From Fibrella aquatilis (GTDB taxonomy: Bacteria; Bacteroidota; Bacteroidia; Cytophagales; Spirosomataceae), in contig NZ_JAFMYU010000001.1 in assembly GCF_017353255.1 (NCBI RefSeq), forward strand, positions 434,001 through 498,000: a DNA stretch of 64,000 nt, given 5' to 3'. The position numbers were made by a program, and so were the translations under genes. Under the pieces are notes generated by a model that was not told the origin of the DNA, made no database searches, and was given only the letters and a program-made list of their open reading frames with translations. How positions within the stretch are numbered: the stretch's first letter is position 1; every line of letters starts with the position of its first letter. Shown one piece after another: positions 8,595-17,736 of the stretch.

Positions 8595-10096
8595 ATGTAG
8601 CTCGCTTCGTTCCAGCGGAGTTCGTTTTTGAATTGGCGGAGGCGGGTGTCCTGGTCGATGACGACGAGTTCGACGTTGAACATATCGGCCAGGTCTTCGA
8701 TGTGTTCGGTGGTCAGGTTCTGGCTGTAGGCCGTGTGGTGGGCACCACCCGCCAGAATCCAGGCTGCGCAGCCGGTAATCATGTCGGGCAGGGGCTTCCA
8801 GAGGGCACGCGCCACGGGCAGTTTAGGCAACGACTCATGCACCTCGACGGCCTCTACTTCATTGACAATCAGCCGGAACCGATGGCCCAGGTCAATCAGC
8901 GACACGTTGATGGCCGGGCCTGCCGGGGCGTTGAACACCAGCCTGACGGGGTCGGCCTTGCCACCAATGCCCAACGGATGTATCTCGCACGAGGGCTTAC
9001 CCGCCGCAATGCTGGGGCAGATTTCGAGCATGTGCGAACCAAGCACAAGCGAATTGGTGGGGTTGAAATGGTAGGTGTAGTCTTCCATAAACGACGTACC
9101 ACCGGGTAGCCCCTTAGCCATTACTTTCATGACGCGCACTAGGGCCGCCGTTTTCCAGTCGCCCTCACCGGCGAAACCGTAGCCCTCGGCCATGAGCCGC
9201 TGCGCCGCAATACCGGGCAGTTGGGTCATGCCGTGGAGGTCTTCAAACGTGTCGCTGAAGGCCCCGAAACCACCGTCCTGCAAGAACGCCCGCAGCCCAA
9301 TTTCGATCCGGGCGGCATCGCGGAGGGAGCCATGTTGCACCCCCCCTTTATGCAGCGATTCCATGAGCGTGTAAGTGTCGGCATATTCCGTAACCAGCTG
9401 ATCCACAGCCGCATCGGCCACCTGATTAATCACCGCCACCAGGTCCCCAATGCCGTGGGTATTCACCGACATACCAAAGGTCATTTCGGCGGCTACTTTG
9501 TCGCCGTCGGTCACGGCCACCTGCCGCATGTTGTCGCCGAAGCGGACTACTTTCAGCGTTTTCAGCTCATGGGCGGCCACCGCCACCCGCGCCCAGTCGG
9601 CTAACTGCTGCACCACGGCGGGGTCCTGCCAGTAGCCCACCACCACTTTGCGGTTGAGGGTTGGCCTTGCCTGCCGCATCCGGCTCATCATAAAACCAAA
9701 TTCGCGGTCGCCGTGCGCCGACTGGTTGAGGTTCATGAAATCCATGTCGATGGTATTCCACGGAATGTCGCGGTTGAACTGCGTGTGGAGGTGCAGCAGG
9801 GGTTTGTTGAGGATGGTCAACCCACGAATCCACATCTTGGCGGGCGAGAAGGTGTGCATCCAGGTGATGATTCCCACGCAGGCCGGGGCGACGTTGACGT
9901 CCTGACAGATGGCAAAAATTTCGTCGGGCGTTTTCACCACGGGCTTAAAGATCACCCGCACCGGCATGGGTGCCGCCGCAGTCAGAAAATCGGCGATCAC
10001 CCCGGCATGGTCGGCCACCTGCTTCAGGGTCTCGTCCCCATATAAATGTTGACTCCCGGTGATAAACCAGATTTCTGACTGCTTTACATCAAGCAT
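8591..10096 (-). CDS. araA: L-arabinose isomerase
   Basis: The 501-residue protein converts L-arabinose to L-ribulose and needs a divalent metal. The N-terminus [17 protein letters not shown] is the classic opening. [20 protein letters not shown] and [10 protein letters not shown] hold metal and substrate residues, and [12 protein letters not shown] carries the last His and Glu. The length equals the family norm of about 500. It is preceded by araB and followed by araD. The final codons before the TGA run into a hairpin arm. Confidence 0.95.
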   Translation of the reverse strand: MLDVKQSEIWFITGSQHLYGDETLKQVADHAGVIADFLTAAAPMPVRVIFKPVVKTPDEIFAICQDVNVAPACVGIITWMHTFSPAKMWIRGLTILNKPLLHLHTQFNRDIPWNTIDMDFMNLNQSAHGDREFGFMMSRMRQARPTLNRKVVVGYWQDPAVVQQLADWARVAVAAHELKTLKVVRFGDNMRQVAVTDGDKVAAEMTFGMSVNTHGIGDLVAVINQVADAAVDQLVTEYADTYTLMESLHKGGVQHGSLRDAARIEIGLRAFLQDGGFGAFSDTFEDLHGMTQLPGIAAQRLMAEGYGFAGEGDWKTAALVRVMKVMAKGLPGGTSFMEDYTYHFNPTNSLVLGSHMLEICPSIAAGKPSCEIHPLGIGGKADPVRLVFNAPAGPAINVSLIDLGHRFRLIVNEVEAVEVHESLPKLPVARALWKPLPDMITGCAAWILAGGAHHTAYSQNLTTEHIEDLADMFNVELVVIDQDTRLRQFKNELRWNEASYM

Positions 10097-10103
10097 AGTA
10101 TTG

Positions 10104-10320
10104 AGGTTGGTGGTTTGTAGTTTGTGGTTGGTGGTTGGTGGTTGGTGGTTGCTTCGCGCTGGTTTGGCTTCGCGCTACGTGCCCGGACGCGGGACCGCCC
10201 TCGACTGCGCTCGGGGTGACAGGCCACTATATCAGGTTCTTAAGTTGATTCAAGGTGGTTGTCACCCCGAGCGCAGTCGAGGGGCCGGGCGTCAGCAACT
10301 ACCAACCACCAACTACAAAC
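10104..10320. repeat. Nested hairpin between araB and araA
   Basis: The outer left arm is built of GGTTGGT-type 7-mers ending GGTTGCTTCGCGC. The outer right arm (about 10289-10320) is the inverse, two units shorter. Nested inside, CCCTCGACTGCGCTCGGGG (about 10198-10216) is inverted at about 10265-10283. The inner palindrome resembles the CTTCGACT...CAGGGTGACA type at 21235. It fills almost the whole araB-araA gap. Confidence 0.82.
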
Positions 10321-10341
10321 TCAAAAAAAAACCGCTTCGCG

Positions 10342-11997
10342 CTAAGCTGTCGCCCCTTCAATAAACCTACCGAGTTGCACGTATTTCTGGTAAAGCGTCT
10401 GGTACACGTCTACCTGCGCCGGGCGGGGTTGGTACTCGGCATCGAACCCCGACCCCATGGCCCGTTGGGCGGCTTCCAGGTTGGGGTGAACGCCAGCAGC
10501 CACCGCCGCAAACATAGCCGCCCCCAGCGCACAGGCCTGGTCGGACTGCGCCACCTGAATGGGCTTGTTGAGCACGTCGGCGAGGGTCTGCATCACAAAG
10601 GGCGACTTCTTGGCCACGCCCCCAATGGCAATTACCTTTTTGATCGGTACCCCCTCGTCGATAAACCGGTCCACGATGCTCCGCGACCCGAAGGCCGTGG
10701 CTTCCACCAGCGCTTTAAACACCCTGGGGGCATCGGTGCCCAGGTTCAGGCCCGACATAGCCGCTTTGAGGGTGTGGTTGGCGTCGGGCGTGCGGCGACC
10801 GTTGATCCAGTCGAGGGCGATAGGGTCGGTTTCGGTAACGGGCAGTTGCTCAGCCTGTTGCGAGAGGTGCGGAATCAGTTGCGCCACCATCGTGTCGGCG
10901 GCTTCGTTGCCCAGCAGTTCCCGGACGGGCTGGGTGAGCAGTTGCGCAAACCAGGCGTAGAGATCCCCAAAGGCCGATTGGCCCGCTTCGAGGCCCAGCA
11001 TACCCGGTGCCACCGAGCCATCTACCTGCCCGCAGATACCCCGGATGAGGCGGTGCCCAATCTCGTGGGTGGGTGCCATCAGAATGTCGCAGGTGGACGT
11101 GCCGATGATGCGCACAAACGCGTACGGCTCGATTTCGGCACCTACCGCGCCCATGTGGGCATCGAACGCCCCAACGCCCACCACCACGCCGGTAGACAAA
11201 CCCAGTTTCTCCGCCCATTCCGCCGAGAGCGTACCCATTGGCTCGTCGGCCGTGTAAGTGTCGCTAAACAACCGGTCGCGCAGGCCGTGTAGCAATGGGT
11301 CGAGCTGGGTCAAAAACTCATCTGACGGCAACCCCCCGAACTCACTGTGCCAGAGCGCCTTATGCCCCGCCGCGCACCGCGACCGTTTCAGCGTAAGGGG
11401 GTTGGTAGTACCCGTCAGCACCGCCGACATCCAGTCGCAGTGTTCAACCCACGAGAACGCCTGTTGCCGAACGGCTTCATCTATGCGAAGCGTGTGCAGA
11501 ATTTTGGCCCAGAACCATTCCGACGAGTAGATACCGCCCACGTACTTGGTGTAGTCGACCGAACGCGGCCCGGTGTCCCAGCGGTGGGCCAGGTCGTTGA
11601 TTTCGGCGGCTTCAGTATTGCCCGTATGGTCTTTCCAGAGAATGAACATACCGTTGGGGTTGTCGACAAAATCGGGCCGCAGGGCCAGCGGCAGGCCGGT
11701 TTCATCTACTGCGCAGGGCGTAGAACCGGTGGTGTCGATGGAGATGCCCGCCACCTGTTGCCGCACGGACGCAGGCGTATTGCTCAACGCACCGGTAATG
11801 GCCGCTTCGATGCCTTCGAGGTAGTCGAGCGGGTGCTGCCGAAACTGCGACTGCGCCGGGTTGCAGTACAGGCCCTTCTTCCAGCGGCTGTAGTCATGCA
11901 CATGTGTACCCACGGCTTCGCCCGTCTGCGCATTCACCACCAGCGCCCGCACCGAATCGGTGCCAAAATCGACCCCGATGACATACTGATTTTCCAT
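10342..11997 (-). CDS. araB: Ribulokinase
   Basis: The 551-residue FGGY-family kinase phosphorylates L-ribulose. The N-terminal nucleotide-binding loop is GVDFGTDSVRALVV. SIDTTGSTPCAVDETG and GVGAFDAHMGAVGAE (with the catalytic Asp) match ribulokinases, as does the C-terminal IAIGGVAKKSPFVMQTLADVL. Length is normal for AraB. It heads the araB-araA-araD-galM series, but the 51-base gap to the upstream ATP-grasp gene leaves open a longer transcript. No AraR or AraC-type arabinose regulator is next to it. Confidence 0.95.
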   Translation of the reverse strand: MENQYVIGVDFGTDSVRALVVNAQTGEAVGTHVHDYSRWKKGLYCNPAQSQFRQHPLDYLEGIEAAITGALSNTPASVRQQVAGISIDTTGSTPCAVDETGLPLALRPDFVDNPNGMFILWKDHTGNTEAAEINDLAHRWDTGPRSVDYTKYVGGIYSSEWFWAKILHTLRIDEAVRQQAFSWVEHCDWMSAVLTGTTNPLTLKRSRCAAGHKALWHSEFGGLPSDEFLTQLDPLLHGLRDRLFSDTYTADEPMGTLSAEWAEKLGLSTGVVVGVGAFDAHMGAVGAEIEPYAFVRIIGTSTCDILMAPTHEIGHRLIRGICGQVDGSVAPGMLGLEAGQSAFGDLYAWFAQLLTQPVRELLGNEAADTMVAQLIPHLSQQAEQLPVTETDPIALDWINGRRTPDANHTLKAAMSGLNLGTDAPRVFKALVEATAFGSRSIVDRFIDEGVPIKKVIAIGGVAKKSPFVMQTLADVLNKPIQVAQSDQACALGAAMFAAVAAGVHPNLEAAQRAMGSGFDAEYQPRPAQVDVYQTLYQKYVQLGRFIEGATA

Positions 11998-12048
11998 ATC
12001 GATTGCGCTGGCACGACAAGCGTCTACCCCATTTCCGGTTAAGCCAGC

Positions 12049-13155
12049 TTACTTTTTCTTCTTCGGCTTGTCGTCTTTCTCTTTTTTATTAGCCTGGGGG
12101 GCTTTTTCGGGGTTGGAATCCTTCTTGGCGGCTTTTTCCTTGATGGGCTGACCTACTTCCATTTTCGCCGCGTCGGGCTTCGTCTCGGCCTTGGCTTCGG
12201 TCAGGCCCGTGCCCATCACAGAGCCGCGCACAAACGTACCCCAGGTGAGGTTATCTTTTCCTTTCTGCACCCGCGCGGCCCGCTCGATGGCCATATTGGC
12301 GGCGGCTTCCACCACCCAGTCGAAGTTAGCCTGCCCAACGGAATTCACGTCGGCATCGGGAGCGGGGTTGCAGAAGTCGATGGCGATGGGGATACCGTCG
12401 CGCACGGCGAATTCAACGGTGTTGAAGTCATAACCCAGGCCGTGGTTCAGCTTCAGAATGTAGTCGTGCATGGTGGCCATCAGCTTCTTGCCCGCGTCGC
12501 CGGTTGTTTTCATTTCGGCGTCGTAGCGCAGGTGGGGGGCGTTACGGGGTTCGTAGGGCATGATCCGCACGTCTTTGCCGCCAATACAGTAGCACCGGAA
12601 ATAATCGGTGAAGTCGATGGCCTCCTGATAAAGCATCACCAGCTGACCCGTTTCGTCGTAGGCGCGGAACATCTCCTCAGCGTTGTCGACTTTATACACG
12701 TTTTTCCAGCCCCCGCCCGAGTGTGGTTTCATGAACGCCGGAAAGCCGATCCGCTCGAAAATGGCGGGCCAGTTCATGTGTTGCAGGTTGCTGAACGACT
12801 CGTGTCGGGTATCGTCGGGGCGGTGTTTGGACGGTAACAGGATGGTTTTTGGTACCGGCACACCCAACTGAACGGCCAGGGCGTTGTTGAAAAACTTCTC
12901 GTCGGCGCTCCACCAGAAGGGGTTATTAACCACGGCGGTGCCGGTAAGGGCAGCGTTTTTCAGGAACGCTTTATAGAAGGGTACGTCCTGCGAAATGCGG
13001 TCGATGATGACGGCATAATCGGTGGCAACGCCCTGCTCCACGCGGTCGATAGAGACGGGTTCGGCCTGAAAATCGGCCTGTTTTTCGTTAACACGTTGTA
13101 CGAAGGCTTCCGGAAACGTGCGTTCCATGCCGTGAAGGATTCCAATTTTTTTCAT
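12049..13155 (-). CDS. ATP-grasp ligase-like protein with Lys-rich tail
   Basis: The 368-residue protein has the ATP-grasp layout: an N-terminal alpha/beta domain (MKKIGILHGMERTFPEAF), the nucleotide part IGFPAFMKPHSGGGWKNVYKV near residues 137-157, and a metal-binding AIDFCNPAPDAD segment. Such enzymes join a carboxylate to an amine or thiol using ATP; the substrates here are unknown. From about residue 320 it changes to a low-complexity tail of Lys, Ala and Pro ending KKKK. The next upstream gene is an esterase, and the two are probably a functional pair. Confidence 0.75.
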   Translation of the reverse strand: MKKIGILHGMERTFPEAFVQRVNEKQADFQAEPVSIDRVEQGVATDYAVIIDRISQDVPFYKAFLKNAALTGTAVVNNPFWWSADEKFFNNALAVQLGVPVPKTILLPSKHRPDDTRHESFSNLQHMNWPAIFERIGFPAFMKPHSGGGWKNVYKVDNAEEMFRAYDETGQLVMLYQEAIDFTDYFRCYCIGGKDVRIMPYEPRNAPHLRYDAEMKTTGDAGKKLMATMHDYILKLNHGLGYDFNTVEFAVRDGIPIAIDFCNPAPDADVNSVGQANFDWVVEAAANMAIERAARVQKGKDNLTWGTFVRGSVMGTGLTEAKAETKPDAAKMEVGQPIKEKAAKKDSNPEKAPQANKKEKDDKPKKKK

Positions 13156-13172
13156 GTGAGTTGATAAGAAGG

Positions 13173-13292
13173 GTTTGACTTGGCGTAGCCCCCCGCCCTA
13201 AAGGGGGCCTGCTGGCGCACGAGTAAACCGCCGAAGGCGTATTGGGGCGCCAGCAGGCCCCCTTTAGGGCGGGGGGCTACGCCAAGTCAAAC
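13173..13292. repeat. Perfect 46-bp inverted repeat
   Basis: Arms 13173-13218 and 13247-13292 are exact complements around a 28-base spacer. The arm contains GGCGTAGCCCCCCGCCCTAA and ends CCTGCTGGCGC. Unlike most hairpins here it shows no 7-base period. It lies between the esterase (stop at 13300) and the ATP-grasp gene (start 13155) of the same strand. Confidence 0.88.
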
Positions 13293-13299
13293 TAACATT

Positions 13300-14004
13300 T
13301 TAGATTCCATTTAGATACTGTGGAAACTGGTCGCGCCAGACGGGCCAGTCGTGTTCGCCCCAGGGCTTCACGTCGAGCCAGTGATGGATGCCTTTGTTGT
13401 GCAGAATACCGGACATCTGGAGGGTTGAGGGTTTACAAAAATCGTATTCCGACGTACCCAGCACAATGCGCATCTGGTAGAGGTGCTCATTGCTGGCGTT
13501 AGGCATATAATCGACGGGGTTGTTAAAGTACACGTTGTCGTCGTAATAGCCATCCATAAATGAGCGAATGTCATATTTGGCCCCCATGGCCATCAGGTGG
13601 GCTACCTGATCGGGGTGCCGGAAGGCAAAATTAAGCGCTTGGAAACCACCGAAGCTACAGCCCGCCACCCCTATTTTGTGGACGCTGCATTCGCGCTGAA
13701 TGTAGGGCACGAGTTCTTCCGAAATGAAGCGGTCATACTGCACGTGGTTCCAGATACGGGTGCCGGGGTGCAGATGGCGGGCATACCAGCTGTCGCGGTC
13801 GATACTGTCGATGCAGTAGAGCTTGATGTGCCCTGAATCGATATGGCCCTGAATGGCGTCGGTGAGTTTGAAGTCGTTGGCCTCATAATAGCGGCCCATC
13901 GTGGTGGGAAACAGCAGCACCGGGTAGCCCCAATGGCCATAGACCAGCATCTCGATGTCGCGCCCCAACCGGTGCGAATAGTACTTGACGTAGGATTCTT
14001 GCAT
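13300..14004 (-). CDS. Esterase family alpha/beta hydrolase, paired with ATP-grasp gene
   Basis: The 234-residue protein is a compact esterase-D/enterochelin-esterase-type hydrolase. YGHWGYPVLLFPTTMGRYYE opens the fold, GVAGCSFGGFQALNFAF is the nucleophile elbow (Ser in GCSFGG), and KPWGEHDWPVW carries the likely catalytic His. There is no signal peptide, so it is cytoplasmic. The gene is followed on the same strand by the ATP-grasp gene. A shared small-molecule pathway is inferred from this pairing. Confidence 0.78.
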   Translation of the reverse strand: MQESYVKYYSHRLGRDIEMLVYGHWGYPVLLFPTTMGRYYEANDFKLTDAIQGHIDSGHIKLYCIDSIDRDSWYARHLHPGTRIWNHVQYDRFISEELVPYIQRECSVHKIGVAGCSFGGFQALNFAFRHPDQVAHLMAMGAKYDIRSFMDGYYDDNVYFNNPVDYMPNASNEHLYQMRIVLGTSEYDFCKPSTLQMSGILHNKGIHHWLDVKPWGEHDWPVWRDQFPQYLNGI

Positions 14005-14059
14005 GGATTATACAGGCGATTGGCCGGGCGCAAGAACGGACTTTTGCGTAAAATGACGG

Positions 14060-14066
14060 TACTTTG
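14060..14066 (+). promoter_or_regulatory. Candidate -7 element (TACTTTG) for the secreted esterase
   Basis: TACTTTG is one base shorter than the Bacteroidota -7 consensus TAnnTTTG; a TTTG lies 17 bases upstream. A start of transcription 5-7 bases after it would fall on GTG 14072, giving a nearly leaderless message. The evidence is sequence match only. Confidence 0.35.
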
Positions 14067-14071
14067 TGGTT

Positions 14072-14950
14072 GTGAATCTATTCTGTAGCCTTATTTTCTC
14101 TCTTATGCTGACGTCTGCTGCGGCCCAGCCGTCGGCCTCGGTGACGGTATTACCCAACGACTCGCTCGTGTCGGTACCCCTCAACCGGCCCGTTCACCTC
14201 ACCATCATCCTGCCGCCGGGCTACTCGGAAACTGGCCCCCTCCTACCCGTTCTGTACCTCAACGACGGCCAGGATATTTCCAGCCTCCACCTGGCAACCG
14301 TGCTCGACTCGCTGTATAACGCACAGACAATCAGGCCGTTCATCGTCGTAGCCCCCCACGCCAATGTAGACCGGATTCAGGAGTACGGCACCGCCGCCCA
14401 GCCCGACTACCTAAAGCGCGGCAGCAAAGCCAGGGCCTATACCGATTTTGTGCTGACGGAACTGATGCCCTACGTCCAGAAACACTACCGCGCCTCGACC
14501 GACCCGGCGCAGAACGTCATCGCGGGGTTTTCGCTGGGAGGCTTGTCGGCGTTCGATATTGGCTTTCATCACCCGGAGCGGTTTAGCCGCGTGGGCGTGT
14601 TCTCAGGCTCGTTCTGGTGGCGCAGCAAGAAATTCAGTAGCGCCTATGACGACGATACCGACCGGATCATGCACAGCCTTATCCGCCAAAGCACCACCAA
14701 ACCCGCCGTGAAGTTCTGGCTACAAACCGGCACCCACGACGAAACGGGCGACCGCAACAATAACGGCGTGATCGACTCCATCGACGATACCCTCGACATC
14801 ATCAAGGAGCTTGAAAAGAAAGGTTTCAAGGGCGAAACAACTGGCAATCAGAGCGATATCCGATACGTGGAAGTAGCTGGCGGCGAGCACAACCAAAAAA
14901 CCTGGAGCGCCATCATGCCTGATTTCCTAGGCTGGGCATTTGGGAAGTAG
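14072..14950 (+). CDS. Secreted esterase (enterochelin-esterase-like)
   Basis: A 292-residue product is predicted from GTG 14072 (MNLFCSLIFSLMLTSAAAQ), which gives a clean Sec signal peptide. GTG 14066 is a possible alternative, and ATG 14105 would lose the signal. The mature part is an alpha/beta hydrolase: LPVLYLNDGQDISS, then the nucleophile elbow AGFSLGGLSAFDIGF and the late His in VAGGEHNQKTW. DRNNNGVIDSIDD looks like a calcium-binding loop. It probably acts in the periplasm or outside on ester-linked sugars or siderophores, but the substrate is unknown. It is divergent from the ATP-grasp/esterase pair. Confidence 0.78.
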   Translation: MNLFCSLIFSLMLTSAAAQPSASVTVLPNDSLVSVPLNRPVHLTIILPPGYSETGPLLPVLYLNDGQDISSLHLATVLDSLYNAQTIRPFIVVAPHANVDRIQEYGTAAQPDYLKRGSKARAYTDFVLTELMPYVQKHYRASTDPAQNVIAGFSLGGLSAFDIGFHHPERFSRVGVFSGSFWWRSKKFSSAYDDDTDRIMHSLIRQSTTKPAVKFWLQTGTHDETGDRNNNGVIDSIDDTLDIIKELEKKGFKGETTGNQSDIRYVEVAGGEHNQKTWSAIMPDFLGWAFGK

Positions 14951-14957
14951 GGTACGA

Positions 14958-15075
14958 TAGAGGATTTTAGATGTTGGACGTTAGATTTTAGATCCTGGGA
15001 GGCTAACTCAAGCTTGTGTCTCCAGCAGTTAGCTCGATTATCCAAAATCCAACGTCCAACATCCAAAATCCTCTA
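14958..15075. repeat. Heptamer-armed hairpin after pcaF
   Basis: The arms read TTTAGAT-GTTGGAC-GTTAGAT-TTTAGAT (left) and the inverse of TTTGGAT-GTTGGAC-GTTGGAT-TTTGGAT (right). The differences are A-to-G changes that would be G-U pairs in RNA of the minus strand, the sense of pcaF. The right edge covers the TAG stop of pcaF (15073-15075). The gap separates convergent genes. Confidence 0.82.
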
Positions 15076-16281
15076 CTCCGCCCGCTCCAGAATGACGGCG
15101 TAGCCCATGCCTACGCCGATGCACATGGTCACGAGGGCGTAGCGCGAACCGGTGCGTTGCAGTTCCAGGGTGGCCGTTTGCACCAGCCGCGCCCCCGACA
15201 TGCCCAGCGGATGACCTAGTGCAATGGCACCGCCGTTGGGGTTGATTCGGGCGTCGTCGTCGGCCAGGCCAAGTTGCCGGATGCAGGCCAGCGACTGGGC
15301 GGCGAAGGCTTCGTTTAGCTCGATCACGTCCATGTCGGCCAGGCGCAGACCGGCTTTTTGCAGCACTTTCTGCGTAGCCGGTACCGGCCCAATACCCATG
15401 ATACGGGGTTCGACACCCACCACCGCCGAGGCCACGATTCTGGCTTTTGGCGTCAGCCCATACCGACTGGCGGCGGCTTCGGTCATCACCAGCACGGCGG
15501 TGGCCCCGTCGTTGAGGCCCGCCGCGTTGCCCGCCGTCACGCTACCGTCTTTTTTGAACGCCGGTCTCAGATTCGCCAGCACGTCGAGCGAGGTGTCGGC
15601 TTTGGCAAATTCGTCGTGGTCGAACAGGACGGGCGCCCCTTTTTTGGCGGGTAGTTCCACCGGCATGATCTCCTCGGCCAGTCGGCCCGACTGCTGGGCG
15701 CGAGCGGCTTTTTGCTGCGAGTTATAGGCAAACAAATCCTGGTCGGCGCGGCTGATCTGATATAGGTCGGCCAGGTTTTCGGCGGTGATACCCATGGCAT
15801 CGGTGCCGTAAAGGTCATTCATGCGGGGGTTCACAAACCGCCAGCCGAAGCTCGAATCATACAATTGGGCATCATTGCCAAACGGTTTCGCCGACTTCGA
15901 CAGCACCCAGGGGCCACGCGTCATATGCTCCATGCCACCAGCCAGAAACACCCCGCCGTCGCCCGCCAGAATAGACCGGTTGGCATGCACCACCGCCGAC
16001 AGCCCCGACGCGCAGAGCCGGTTAACGGTTTCGCCGGGAACGGTGTAGGGCAGCCCCGCCAGCAGCAGCGCCATACGCGCCACGTTGCGGTTGTCTTCGC
16101 CCGCCTGATTATGGCACCCCAGGATCACGTCGTCGATTACCTCAGGCGGGAGGCTGGGGTTCCGGCGCAGCAGTTCGCGCAGGGGCATGGCCGCCAAATC
16201 GTCGGCCCGGACAGTGGAAAGGCTACCCCCGAAACTGCCAATTGGCGTACGGATAGCGTCGATGATGAAGGCGTGAGGCAT
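15073..16281 (-). CDS. pcaF: Beta-ketoadipyl-CoA thiolase
   Basis: The 402-residue thiolase carries out the last step of the protocatechuate branch, splitting 3-oxoadipyl-CoA into acetyl-CoA and succinyl-CoA. The nucleophile is the Cys in NRLCASGLSAV; GHPLGMSGARLV and CIGVGMG hold the other active-site His and Cys. The start is placed at 16281 (MPHAFIIDAIRTPIG), because upstream codons in the same frame translate a hairpin arm. It is the last gene of the pcaD-C-H-G-IJ-F series. Confidence 0.9.
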   Translation of the reverse strand: MPHAFIIDAIRTPIGSFGGSLSTVRADDLAAMPLRELLRRNPSLPPEVIDDVILGCHNQAGEDNRNVARMALLLAGLPYTVPGETVNRLCASGLSAVVHANRSILAGDGGVFLAGGMEHMTRGPWVLSKSAKPFGNDAQLYDSSFGWRFVNPRMNDLYGTDAMGITAENLADLYQISRADQDLFAYNSQQKAARAQQSGRLAEEIMPVELPAKKGAPVLFDHDEFAKADTSLDVLANLRPAFKKDGSVTAGNAAGLNDGATAVLVMTEAAASRYGLTPKARIVASAVVGVEPRIMGIGPVPATQKVLQKAGLRLADMDVIELNEAFAAQSLACIRQLGLADDDARINPNGGAIALGHPLGMSGARLVQTATLELQRTGSRYALVTMCIGVGMGYAVILERAE

Positions 16282-16283
16282 GA

Positions 16284-16405
16284 GTGAGGGGCGAAGAGCA
16301 AGGAGCAAAGAGCAAAGAGCGAGGGGCAAATGGTAAAGAGCGAATACATGTCACTCTTCGCCACTCGCTTCTCACTCTTCGCTCCTTGCACTTCGCCCTT
16401 CGCTA
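16284..16405. repeat. Heptamer-armed hairpin between pcaIJ and pcaF
   Basis: The left arm is a run of 7-mers of the form GCAAAGA/GCGAAGA/GCAAGGA. The right arm is the inverse of GCGAAGG, GCGAAGT, GCAAGGA, GCGAAGA and others. The pairing is imperfect, but unit and period agree. The right arm lies inside the frame of pcaIJ and supplies its last codons. The left edge falls 3 bases from the pcaF start. Confidence 0.78.
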
Positions 16406-17736
16406 TTAAATTTCGCGTCAGTTTTGGCTCGGACGTCGGCCAGGGTGGCGCCGGGCATGAGTTCGAGCAGGGTGAGTTGTCCGTCGGGGTAGCCGAAGAC
16501 GGCTAAGTCGGTGATGATTAAGTCGATAACACCTTCGGCGGTGAGAGGGAGCGTGCAGGCAGGAACGATTTTCGAGGTGCCGTCGGGGTCGTTGTGCATG
16601 AGCGTGATAATGAGCCTTTTGGCCCCCGATGCCAGGTCCATAGCGCCGCCCACGCCCAGCAGCGGCTTGCCCGGCACGGCCCAGTTAGCCAGGTTTCCGG
16701 CCTCATCGACCTCCAGACCACCCATGATGGCCACGTCGATATGCCCGCCGCGAATCATGGCAAACGAGTCGGCACTGTCGAAATAGCTGCTGCCGGGCAG
16801 GGCCGTCACCGGAATCTTGCCCGCGTTGACGGGGTAATCCATGGCTCCGCCGCCGTCTGCCGGGGGTGGACCAACGCCCAGCATCCCGTTTTCGGTGTGC
16901 AGAATAATGCCCTGTTCGGGCTGAATCAGGTCGGCCACCAAGGTGGGAATACCCACGCCGAGGTTGACCACGTCGCCGGGTTGTAACTCCTGAAACGCCC
17001 GCCGTGCCATGTTCATCCGCGCTTCGCTCACCTTGCGCGCGCTGCCCAGCGAAGCCGACGACCCCAGCATATCGGCCGACATGTGGGCCTGCACAAGGTA
17101 ATCGACAAAGCAGCCCGGCGTATGAATCTGGTTGGGGTCGAGCGCACCCACGGGCACGATTTCTTCCACTTCGGCAATGACCAGGTCGGCGGCGGTGGCC
17201 ATGGCTCGGTTGAAATTCTGTTCGGTCATGCGGTAGGTCAGGTTGCCCGCCGTGTCGGCCCGCCACGCCCGCACAAAAGCCACGTTGGCCCGGATGGCGG
17301 GAATGAAGACCTGCTCCACGCCGTTCAGCATCCTGGTTTCGCGACCTTCGGCCAGCATTGTCCCCGCCGACGTGGGCGTGAAAAACCCGCCGATGCCCGC
17401 GCCCCCGGCCCGGATGGCTTCGGCCAGCGTGCCCTGCGGCAGCAGTTCATACGCCACCGCCCCCGACTGCGCCGCTTTTACGGCATCGGGGTTGCTGGTA
17501 AAAAACGAGCCGACCATTTTGCGAAGCTGCCCGTTCAGCAGCAGCCGCCCGCCGCCCAGGCCTGGTTCGCCCACATTATTACCAATGAACGTGAGATCTT
17601 TCGTACTGGTTTGGGCCAGGGCGTGAAGCAGGTGAACGGGGTTGCCGGTCATGCCAAAACCGCCTCCCAGCAGCGTATCACCCGATTTTACCAGTGCCGC
17701 CGCCTCATCGGGGGTCAGAATAGGGACTTGTTTCAT
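16372..17736 (-). CDS. 3-oxoadipate CoA-transferase, fused alpha and beta subunits
   Basis: The 454-residue protein joins the two subunits that are separate PcaI and PcaJ in pseudomonads. The alpha part (about 1-225) shows [16 protein letters not shown]; the beta part (about 235-440) shows [13 protein letters not shown] and [10 protein letters not shown], with the glutamate that carries CoA. It moves CoA from succinyl-CoA to 3-oxoadipate. The start overlaps the pcaG stop by 4 bases (ATGA). The last residues [10 protein letters not shown] are encoded by the arm of a hairpin and look like an accidental extension. Confidence 0.9.
   Translation of the reverse strand: MKQVPILTPDEAAALVKSGDTLLGGGFGMTGNPVHLLHALAQTSTKDLTFIGNNVGEPGLGGGRLLLNGQLRKMVGSFFTSNPDAVKAAQSGAVAYELLPQGTLAEAIRAGGAGIGGFFTPTSAGTMLAEGRETRMLNGVEQVFIPAIRANVAFVRAWRADTAGNLTYRMTEQNFNRAMATAADLVIAEVEEIVPVGALDPNQIHTPGCFVDYLVQAHMSADMLGSSASLGSARKVSEARMNMARRAFQELQPGDVVNLGVGIPTLVADLIQPEQGIILHTENGMLGVGPPPADGGGAMDYPVNAGKIPVTALPGSSYFDSADSFAMIRGGHIDVAIMGGLEVDEAGNLANWAVPGKPLLGVGGAMDLASGAKRLIITLMHNDPDGTSKIVPACTLPLTAEGVIDLIITDLAVFGYPDGQLTLLELMPGATLADVRAKTDAKFNSEGRSARSEE

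Noticed and set aside
10255-11292. Plus-strand ORF of 345 codons opposite araB
   Set aside because: araB is certain from its kinase motifs; this is its antisense frame, with the first codons in a hairpin.
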